Assembly (NCBI GenBank): GCA_030386875.1
Contig: CM059573.1
Location: 26,267,891 to 26,331,890, forward strand
Length of the DNA stretch: 64,000 nt
Reading direction: 5' to 3'
From: Morinoia aosen
Lineage: Eukaryota > Arthropoda > Malacostraca > Amphipoda > Talitridae
Below the pieces are notes generated by a model. That model was given only the letters and a program-made list of their open reading frames with translations. It had not been told where the DNA came from and searched no databases. A program made the position numbers and the translations under genes. Below, piece after piece: positions 55,886-64,000 of the stretch. Position 1 is the stretch's first letter, and each line of letters starts with the position of its first letter.

Positions 55886-56867
55886 AGTTGAGTTAAAAAA
55901 TGACATAATAATTTGTTAATTTGAGTTTTTGTGTTAAATATGTATCTATAGGATGTGATGAGCAAAACTGGTTTCGAGAATTTATTTACACTCATAGATA
56001 TTTATATACGTAAAATTCCACTGTATCACATGTATGAAATCAAATACATGCAAGTATAAAATATTATCATTGGACGATATGAAGATTTAATCAATAAGAT
56101 AAATATACAAGTGCGATTCACTGAGTTTTAATGTACGATTCCGTTTATTTAAAATTTATATTTGTACATTACCACACATATACATTCCTGCATTAGCAAT
56201 AAAAATGTTGCCATCCATTCTAAATCCGTGTTAATCAATGTGAAAAATGTTGGATCCACTTACAATACACAATAAAAATAATACAAGAAACAATGTTTCT
56301 AATTCACTACTGATTTTATTCGTGTGTGTTTACAATTCAATATATAATACTTTTAAGATTTCAATAACTTTTATAATAATCATTTTATGAATATTTAAGT
56401 CTTGAAAGTATTATATATTGAATTGTGAACACACACAAATAAAATCACTATTAAGTTAGAAACATTTTTTCTTGTATTATTATCGTGTATTGTTAGTGGA
56501 TCCTACATTTTTTTCACATTGACTAACACGGAATTAGAATGGATGGTAACATTTATATAGCTAATGCAAGAATGTATCTGGGTAGAAATGTACAAGTATA
56601 AGTCGTAATCAAACGGAATCGTACATTAGTATTCAGTGAATCGCATTTGTATATTTCTTTTAAAGATTAAATCTACATATCGTTCAATGATAACCTTTTG
56701 TATTTGCATGTATATGATTTCACATATGTGATAAAGTGGAATTTCACGTATATAAATATGTATGAGTGTAAATAAATTATCGAAACCAGTCTTGCTTATA
56801 ACATCCAATAGATACATATTTAACACAAAAAACTCAAATTAACAAATTATGATGTCATTTTATAACT

Positions 56868-57352
56868 TGACTGAGAGTTTGATTAATTTGAACTTGACTC
56901 GGATTAATTTGAACATGACTCGGATTAATTTGAACTTGACTTGGATTAAATTGAACTTGACTTGGATTAAATTGGACTTGACTTGGATTAAATTGGACTT
57001 GACTTGGATTGAATTGGACTTGACTTGGATTAATTTGAACTTGACTTGGATTAATTTGAACTTGACTCGGATTAATTTGAACTTGATTCGGATTAATTTG
57101 AACTTGGTTCGGATTAATTTGAACTTGACTCGGATTAAATTGAACTTGACTTGGATTAAATTGAACTTGACTTGGATTAAATTGAACTTGACTTGGATTA
57201 AATTGAACTTGACTTGGATTAAATTGAACTTGACTTGGATTAAATTGAACTTGACTTGGATTAAATTGAACTTGACTTGGATTAAATTGAACTTGACTTG
57301 GATTAAATTGAACTTGACTTGGATTAAATTGAACTTGACTTAGATTAATTTC
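56868..57352. repeat. 21-bp minisatellite, right arm of the Foldback-like element
   Basis: About 23 units of ttgacttggattaaattgaa plus c, the reverse complement of the left array. Its inner part keeps the aattt variant of the left array and its outer part has a homogenised aaatt variant, so it has expanded separately. The open frame with 7-residue periodicity is a by-product. Confidence 0.95.
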
Positions 57353-57920
57353 AAGTGAAAAAGGCGTAGTGAAATGAGGGATTATGGTTGAAAGTAACAC
57401 GGGTAGATCCAAATTAATTTGTGTCTTAGATTGTGAGGTTGACATTAGAGGCAATTTTACATTGTTTCGTATCAACTAATAAGCTAAATTACTGGCTCGG
57501 ATGAAATGAAATGTTTTACAATAACGCAAAAATTAAATTTCATATGCTACTAGCATTGGCACAAAAAAGTTCACCGGATTCAAATAGATGAGAAGGATCG
57601 TTGTACAATGCCAACCATAACATTTGCAACATTGCTATGACAAAATGAGAAAGTCGAAACAACCTAAAATAGTGTGGCCCAAATATACTCAGAGCATGTA
57701 AGGGACGACTCATTGTTCCACAAGAGAACCAGAGCATTTAAGGAGGGAAATATGTTCTACATATATACACACTAGGGTGTCCCAAGAAACCGAAGTGAAT
57801 CGGACACACTCCAGCACTTGTAGCCCTTGTTTCCTGTCATGACAAATTTAATCAGGAAAAATTTCAGCTTCCTATCTCGTCTTTTACTGGTCGCGCATTT
57901 CATTCAGCTTTCTGACAAAA

Positions 57921-58199
57921 GATTTACAAAAATGAATGAATTTCGCAGCAAAGGTTGTATGCAAAGGTAAATTCAAAAAGAATGATCACGTAACACCTCT
58001 CCTTAATAAGCTCGGTTGGACACCTATTCAAGAAAGGTTTCCTTTCTTGAAAGAAAGGTTTCCTTTCTTGAAAGAAAGGTTTCCTTTCTTGAATAGGTGT
58101 CCAACCGAGCTTACTGAGGAGAGGTGTTACGTGATCATTCTTTTTGAATTTACCTTTTCATACAACCTTTGCTGCGAAATTCATGCATTTTTGGAAATC
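57921..58199. repeat. 279-bp near-perfect inverted duplication of a LINE fragment
   Basis: 57921-58055 and 58066-58199 are reverse complements with few differences; the middle is three aagaaaggtttcctttctt units, each itself palindromic. Both arms encode the same LINE segment in opposite directions (NFAAKVV..KGKFKKNDHVTP, LGWTPIQER). Confidence 0.92.
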
Positions 58200-58300
58200 T
58201 TTTCGAAGATATTGCAGTATATCTCCCCATACCAGGCTACAATAGTCAATACGTGATAAGGCCAAAGATTTCCTGAAATTCCCGTTTTTCCTGAAATTTT
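58060..58300 (-). mobile_element. LINE reverse transcriptase C-terminal fragment, minus strand
   Basis: Minus-strand translation reads KSLALSRIDYCSLVWGDILQ and YLRKDFQKCMNFAAKVV, then KGKFKKNDHVTPLL and LGWTPIQER. The SRIDYC..VWG and AxxV..K.YDHVTP..LGWxPI patterns are those of CR1/Jockey/I-type LINEs after RT motif E. It has an in-frame stop after AAKVV. Confidence 0.8.
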
Positions 58301-59568
58301 TGTTAGAAAATTAGAAATTATTTCATTTTACGTTTTCTAAGCCATCTTACTTATTTCTGTCGACAATAATGAGCACCACAGCCGTCATTTCAATGCAGCG
58401 GAACAAACGTTTTTTCCATAATTAGGAGTATTTCCTTATTTTTATTTTCTTATTTTTCTCTTTTCTGTATTAATAATTAACGTCCGTATGACAAACATAC
58501 CCTGAAATACATTTTGTGTGTACACCAATAAACAGGTTTATAGAAGTGAGGGTTGTGCAAAGTTTTAAATGAATTAAATTTTGGCTTACGTTGTCTCGCT
58601 ATTTCAAAATCATTCTCCAAGATGTTTTCAACCGATTTCGGCTGAGCTGAGGGAAGTGGGTAATTTAAGCATTTCATTTATTCTTTTTATATTTTTCCGT
58701 GCGTCCAGCGCACACTAGCACTGAACTTTTAAATCGAAAAAGCTCTAAATTTCCGTAATTAAAATGATCACTTTGGACCATTGTTTAATCTACCTATATG
58801 TGCCAAATTTTGTAAAGATTCGCCTCTCAGAATTGATATCCGGCCACAATGTTATTCCATTTTATCCCATGTACACATGTCCGTATAATGCTGAAGAGCT
58901 GTGTTGTTTCTTGACTGTAACCTGAGTTTTCTTAAAAATTTCTATGAAGAAATTAAAAACCAGTTCATTTTTACGTTTTTCGAAGTCTTCTTTTCCTTTA
59001 AGTTATTTTTTCCGAATAATTTCTTAAGAGTGCAGTGAGCTCGACTGTCATTTTCGATGTAGTAGATGGTAGGTTGTTTTTTATCTTTTTATTTTATGTA
59101 TGTATTTTTTATATTCATTTTCAATAAGTACATATATTAATATGTATGTGTACGTATGTAGGTATATGTATATGTACATAAATAGTTATACATGTTTCTA
59201 TTTCATTTCTTTTCGCGAAAACCATCCGGTTAATAAATTTTATTGCACTATCAAAATGATTCAAAAATAGATCTATCACTTCCTCTGAGGGCGTTTCTGT
59301 GAATCAGAATAATGACAAATACAATTTGTGAAATAAAGCGCAATTTGAGCATATAAATCGTGGTAAAATTATCTTTCTGTCCGTATGTTGTACAAGCCAT
59401 GAATTTTGATGTTTAGTTTATGTTTGTTTACGCATTTCTGCCAAAATTTTGTGGATATTTGTCATTCATGAATGGTAACCGGCTTACGCTGTATCTCCAT
59501 TTTATCCCATGTACCCATGTCTGCATGATGTTGCAGAAAATATCGAGAAGATATGAAATATGTTTCTT

Positions 59569-59600
<32 letters not shown>

Positions 59601-60290
59601 CCTCGACGGTAAATTGAGTTTTCTTAAAATTTCTCTTAGGAAATTAAAAAACCAATTCATTTATACGTTTTTCGAAGTCCTTTTTCTATTCCTTATTTCT
59701 CCTCAGGTTATGTCTTACGATTACACAGATCTTTGGCTGTCATTTTAAATGTAGAAAGAGCAAGATTATTTTTTATGTTTGACAGTATTTTTCTAATATT
59801 CATTTTTAATACGTATATACATATGAATATGTGTGTGTGTGTGTATGTGTGCGCACGCAAATATGAATGTCTATGTATCTGTGTGCACATGCACACGTTC
59901 GCACATACATATTCACACAGATGCATATATATGTTTCTATTTCTATTTTTTGCGTAGAAGCAAAACCTCTGGACACATTACATTTTACCTAAAGCTCTGC
60001 GATCAGTTAACACTGAACCAAATTCCAGAAATAAACAAATTGACTGCGCTTGCTTACTGATTCATAAATCGATCTATCACGGGCCCGAAGGGCATTTCTC
60101 TGAATAGAAGAAATTAAAAGTATAAACGGACAACTGAAATCAAGCGCTCGTGCAAAAATTATCTCTATATTTGTATGTTGAACAAGCCATGCATTTCATT
60201 TTTGAGTTAAAGTTTGTTTACGTATTTCTCGATGTGCGTGCTGTGTTGCACGATGTTCCTTATAAATTACTTAGTGACTAACCAATACTT
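58260..60290. repeat. Diverged tandem triplication, unit about 690-790 bp
   Basis: Shared landmarks: gagttttcttaaaa..ttaaaaaccagttcat..acgtttttcgaagtc at 58929 and 59617 (partial at 58260); tccattttatcccatgtac at 58856 and 59498; gtatgttgtacaagccatg at 59384 and 60174; tcRatctatcac..gaagggc at 59270 and 60070. It includes a (TTG)n run at 59569-59601 and a GT-rich run near 59830-59860. Confidence 0.65.
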
Positions 60291-60499
60291 GATTGTCATT
60301 TACGATGGTGTTTCAATCTGCTCTGGTATAGAGTTCTTTGTCTTTTTCTTACTTCGATAATTTTTACTAATAACTAGGAAGTTCCAAAGAATTCTTTAGT
60401 AGTATTCGAATTATTTATAAGTTGTTAGCCATTTCTTGGAGTATAAAATATCCAAGAGATGACATTTTTCATTTCTTATTCAACTACCCCTTGACAGAG

Positions 60500-60712
60500 T
60501 TAGACTATTAGCACGTCACGTATGGTTTGTCTATTAGTACGCCTCGTATATTTTGTCTATTAATACGCCTCGTATAGTCTATCTATTTGTACACCTCTGA
60601 TAGTTGGTCCATTAGTACACCTCGAATAGTTTGTCTATTATTATGCCCCGTATGGCTTTTCTATTTGTACACCTCGGATGGTTTGTCAATTAGTATTCCT
60701 CGTATGGAACTT
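60500..60712. repeat. 26-bp minisatellite
   Basis: Eight degenerate units of tttgtctattagtacgcctc followed by gtatgg. Confidence 0.88.
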
Positions 60713-60839
60713 TTGTTTTAGGACGTCTTATATTAAGAGATTTTTAAGTGCCAATATGTTGGCATGTATCTCATGTGGCAACTTGGAAATATACGTTTTT
60801 CTTTCTTTCTTTCTTTCTTGAGCGACCAATAATCTAGAT

Positions 60840-61440
60840 TCTTCGTCATCCATACTTTTTATACGATTAAAAACATTAAAGATCCGTGAATTGTGTTGCA
60901 GGTTTTATCAACGTGGGATTTGAAGGACATGTTACTATCAAACCAAATACCTTAATTTTTTACTTTTTCTGATGGGTGAATTTTGTAATTTTCAACCGTA
61001 AGAGTTAGATTTAGATTTCGAATATTGTTTATTGCATCTTTTGACCCAAAAATAATGAATTGCGTTTTACTCGCGTTTAGCATACCATGACTTGAGGCTG
61101 ATCAATAGGCTTCAGCTCCATTTTTCGCCTGTGGTATTTCTGCTACAGAGCTTGTCATGGCAATTTGGACATCATCTGCATACATAGAGATTCGAGCGTC
61201 AGAAGGCATTGGAGGGAAATCGTTAATGAAAATAGGAAACAATAGCGAGCCCAGAATGGATGCTTGAGGGACACCAAAGTTATTTTGAAGGAATGGGGAC
61301 ATCTCGTTATCTAAGAGGACTGCATGAGACCGATTTGATAAGTAGCTTTTAAACCAATGTTTACTTGCGGCAGACACGCACTGATGTGGAGTATGAAAAC
61401 ATGTGTTCAATGCAAAGCTAAAGCATCTAGCTAAAATAAT
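60840..61440 (-). mobile_element. LINE reverse transcriptase fragment (CR1/Jockey/I type), minus strand
   Basis: 61410-61102 encodes KHWFKSYLSNRSHAVLLDNE, FGVPQASILGSLLFPIFIND (motif B region) and MYADDVQIAM (motif C, YADD). Downstream on the same strand, with stops, come GMLNASKTQFIIFGSK (D) and GIWFDSNMSFKSHVDKTCNT (E). With the fragment near 58.2 kb it may be one element split by about 2.5 kb of tandem-repeat sequence. Confidence 0.85.
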
Positions 61441-62800
61441 CCGTCATATTTAGAGTACTCATTGTTTCGTTTTTATTTTGACGGAATTTTGAAAGAATAC
61501 AAAAATTCAACACTATTGAGTGTGCAACGTGTCGTGAAATATCTGTGATATTTGGGACTTCCCTAAAGAGTGTGGATATTTTCTTCACACAACTCTGGCT
61601 GGAGGGTCAAACAAAAAGTAATAATACCAATAGATTCATTGGATCAAGCCCGGAACAAGGCGCAAAACGAGGCGCAAAGCTCCAACGGGAGCCCAAGCTC
61701 AACGCAGTAACAAGAGCAGGCGTATAACCCTCCAGTTTGGTGACAAATTATTATCAGTTAATTAAAGCCGTTGAGAGTACCTCCAGGCACAGCAGAGACT
61801 AGGTTTACCCAATTAGTTAATGGAAAATAGACGTTATAGCCAGCACTTCCGTTAACTTCAGCGAAGAACAGGTGTCTTAAGAACTTGAAGGTTGAAATTT
61901 GACGGACGAACGCAGGGGCATGCATGCAGAACAACGCAGCAGCATGCGAACCCCGCTAAGGCCGACAAACGCCAATCTAGAAAGGCAAATTAAGTTAGAG
62001 GCAATAAGGTAAAGCTAGTGGAAATTGAGCTTAATTTAAATATCTCTCAAATTTTAAAGGAATTTAATATGGAAGTATTTACCTCAGAGTCAAGGACTGA
62101 GTAAAATCGATTTAAGTAGCAATAACTGGTCCAAGGTAGCCATTGCAGCGAGAGTTATACTGTAAATAAAGATTAAAGCATTGGTAAGCATACAGCCAAA
62201 AAAATAAAGAAATATAAAGAAGGAATTTATCAGGTCATACTCAGATTAGATTAGATTAGATTAGATTACAGACAAGATTCCCCGTACCTGAACTTAATTT
62301 GGTCCAGTGTGCGGCGACTTTCAGACGTAGACTCGGAATGAGACAAGATTTTAAGGGTTCAGAAGAAATAAGAAGAAAGAAGGAAGAATTGCTCGGAGAG
62401 AATTTTCACTCTGAACAAATCTTAGGTTAACAGGATGAACAAATCTTAGGTAAGGTAATATAGGCAACAGCCAAGGTAAGGTAATATAGGCAACAGCCAA
62501 GGTAAGGTAATTTTACCTCACACACAATTATACACACACAAACATACAGTCACACCAAGCATTAAAGAAAAGTGCAGAGTAAGGTAAGTTGAGTTGAATA
62601 AAGGTGAGAAACGATTCCGTAAATATTGACTCGCAGTTGCAGATCTTCAGCACAGTTGAAGTTACGCCAATCTTGGCAGAAAACGGCCACTTGCCAGACG
62701 AGAGCAAGCATGATGGACGCAACTTGCTGCGCACATCTAACTTAAAGAACGTAAATGAGTTCGACACTGTAACTGACGAAAATTAGAAGTTGGATGAGGT
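61441..62800. other. Unassigned repeat-rich stretch
   Basis: No gene is seen. Contains an (attag)n run at 62245-62267 and 2.5 units of a 26-bp repeat (ggtaaggtaatataggcaac plus agccaa) at about 62453-62512. It may include untranslated parts of the neighbouring BEL/Pao element, but I cannot define an LTR. Confidence 0.5.
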
Positions 62801-63530
62801 TTTTCCTAATTAAAGGCTGGCCTGGAGATCATGCTCTCTATCGTTCGACTAAATCCTAAGTAAACATACAAAAAAAAACACAGACACAATAAAAGGTTGG
62901 CCCGTAATGTTACTGTCAGGCCCTCACTAGAAACTGTGAGGAAATTCCTCACACACACTCCCTGCAGCAAAGTTAACGCCACCAGATAATTTTCGTCATT
63001 CACAATCAAATGTTCCACCAACTTCGCGGCATACCCTGCTAAGTAGCTCTTTAAATAAGTAAACTTAGCCGAACTCGACAAACCAGGTCTATGCCCAACA
63101 GCATTGTTGAAGGAAACCATAAAACTGTGAAAAGTCAGACAATCCCGAGAATCTCCCTTAAAAGGCTCTATTTTAATGGCTGGTAGTTTCACATCTTTCA
63201 CAAATTCAGCTTTCCCTGCAGTTTCACCTGAAGAGACGCTCTGCTTAGCGAAACTCTCAGCGCTAGTTCCACCTCTAGGTGATATGCCAGCTGAGCATCG
63301 ATCTCTGCATCAAGCGCTTCTTCTGAGATTTTTTCTTCTATCATCTGTGCAGTCAAAGCCTCATCACACTCCCTCACCTGACGTAGGTTACACTGTATGA
63401 GATCGCGATGTACTGCAAGTTCAGATGCAGAGTCTCTGGCTTGAGCATCCCGGGACTTCTTCATAGCCAGCGTTATCTTACGCTTGGAGACTCCCCGCTT
63501 TTGAGCGAGGGTACTATCCATTTTGGAACG
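62800..63530 (-). mobile_element. BEL/Pao retroelement fossil, gag region
   Basis: Minus-strand gag region of a BEL/Pao LTR retroelement. The N-terminal part starts MDSTLAQKRGVSKRKITLAM and continues as an acidic coiled-coil-like stretch. The central part has LPAIKIEPFKGDSRD and KFTYLKSYLAGYAAKLVEHL, the DUF1759-type pattern of this family. It is broken, with a small number of interruptions and no pol next to it. No terminal repeats are identified; age is undetermined. Confidence 0.85.
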
Positions 63531-63539
63531 GTAACAAGT

Positions 63540-64000
63540 CCTGCAAAAGAGCAATCTATAGAACCTGGAAGACGCACCCGTAGCGGCGAAAAGCCTACCT
63601 ACTCTTGAATTACTTGCCATTTACCTAGCCTTAAAGTGTTCTCTGACCATTTTAAATTCTTTAGATAGAGTAACTGTTACGGACTTGACTATTGCCACAG
63701 ATTCTCAAATTGCCCTCTCATGGGTTCTAAACAGGAAGACCAAGTCTGGAAATGTATTTGCCGACAACCGGGTAAAAGATATTCATCAATTTATAAATCA
63801 ACTTGGGGACGATTTCAATTTGACCTGTTCATTCAAGTTTGTACCTACTGCAAGTAATCCTGCTGACCTCATTACCAGAGGTTTAACGGTTGAACAACTT
63901 GCATCTAAATTCGACTTCTGGACTACAGGTCCCGATTTCCTTAAAGCCCCAAGCCACTGGCCCGTTGATGCCTTGGGATGCATCTCTACACCTAATCGTG
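63540..64000 (+). mobile_element. BEL/Pao retroelement fossil, pol (RNase H) region, runs off the window
   Basis: Plus-strand pol region: PTLELLAIYLALK, then TDSQIALSWVLNRK, FVPTASNPADLITRGL and FWTTGPDFLKAPSHWP, typical of the RNase H part of BEL/Pao pol. It lies head to head with the gag fragment, so the two are not one colinear element. It looks open over the visible stretch but is only a part; its remainder is beyond the window. Confidence 0.87.

Larger units (their letters stand above)
55600..57375. mobile_element. Foldback-like element with minisatellite inverted ends
   Basis: Ends ctacacctttttcactt and (inverse) ctacgcctttttcactt. Each arm starts with a 21-bp tandem array (about 13 units left, about 23 right, opposite orientation) and continues into unique sequence that matches in reverse complement: 55886-56358 against about 56400-56867. 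The arms meet near 56380 with almost no loop. No coding sequence is seen. This is the architecture of Drosophila FB/Galileo-type elements. Flanks gaacatagg and gaaatgagg may be a decayed 9-bp duplication, which is weak. Confidence 0.85.
54058..57745 (+). repeat. Degenerate complex tandem array, interrupted by a Foldback-like element
   Basis: A block with acccatgt, gagaaaagcac, tgcgttccYttcgttgcg, aagtgactaagaaaac, tgtgacgcattg and ctcgttagtgc recurs at about 54058, 54307, 55065 (partial) and 55390. A second block (aacattt.caacatt, acccaaaatagtg, agaaagt) recurs near 54786, 55200 and 57610. Units vary from about 250 to 850 bp and have decayed. Confidence 0.75.

Noticed and set aside
56849-57343. 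164-codon frame with a 7-residue repeat (INLNLTR/IKLNLTW), and a 206-codon frame on the other strand
   Set aside because: The 21-bp minisatellite forces open frames in both directions; there is no start context, splice support or non-repeat domain.
57936-58256. 106-codon frame with three ERFPFLK repeats
   Set aside because: It runs across the inverted LINE duplication and the palindromic centre; only the first arm is LINE sequence in sense, the rest is antisense.
62245-62270. (attag)n run taken as the tail of an inverted SINE-like copy
   Set aside because: The adjacent sequence does not match the 3' body of the family, so it is treated as a simple repeat.

Overview
This is nuclear DNA from an animal, most likely an arthropod. 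It holds most of one large spliced gene, is AT-rich outside exons, and is dense in transposable elements. Several sequence families point to an arthropod, possibly a crustacean: an RTE/BovB-like LINE, hAT and mariner-like DNA transposons, a Foldback-like element and BEL/Pao fragments. The species cannot be fixed from the sequence.

The host gene is an APC (adenomatous polyposis coli) homologue on the + strand. Eighteen coding exons plus one candidate 21-nt microexon run from 3262 to 49871, and every splice phase is compatible from end to end. Together they encode about 3,037 residues. In order they give the end of the N-terminal coiled-coil region, the armadillo domain, one 15-residue-type beta-catenin motif, up to eight 20-residue beta-catenin repeats, three SAMP-like Axin motifs and a long basic Ser/Pro-rich tail. 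The first visible exon opens at a splice acceptor, so the true N-terminus lies upstream of the window or in 1-3261, where I could not recognise an exon. A poly(A) signal lies at 50364.

The introns carry the mobile DNA. Intron 8 holds a nearly full-length RTE-like LINE. Intron 9 holds a 1.08-kb inverted-repeat element. Intron 12 holds a 1.96-kb hAT transposon with 8-bp target duplications. Intron 14 is 18.1 kb and accounts for over a third of the gene's span. It contains a 196-bp hAT MITE, a 6.9-kb hAT element that is itself a nest (LINE fragment, two mariner-like elements, another long inverted repeat), two minisatellites and a cluster of about 350-bp SINE-like repeats with (TAATC)n tails. 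One more SINE-like copy, with a perfect 13-bp target duplication, is in intron 15.

From about 50.4 kb on there is no recognisable host gene. 50.4-54.0 kb is largely featureless. 54.0-57.7 kb is a degenerate tandem array broken by a 1.77-kb Foldback-like element. 57.9-61.4 kb has pieces of a second LINE on the minus strand, a 279-bp hairpin made from an inverted duplication of that LINE, a threefold tandem duplication and a 26-bp minisatellite. 62.8-64.0 kb has two BEL/Pao retroelement fragments head to head.

I found no new multi-gene system. The most informative structures are the dated transposon nest, the Foldback-like element, the SINE family and several hairpins that could give small RNAs.
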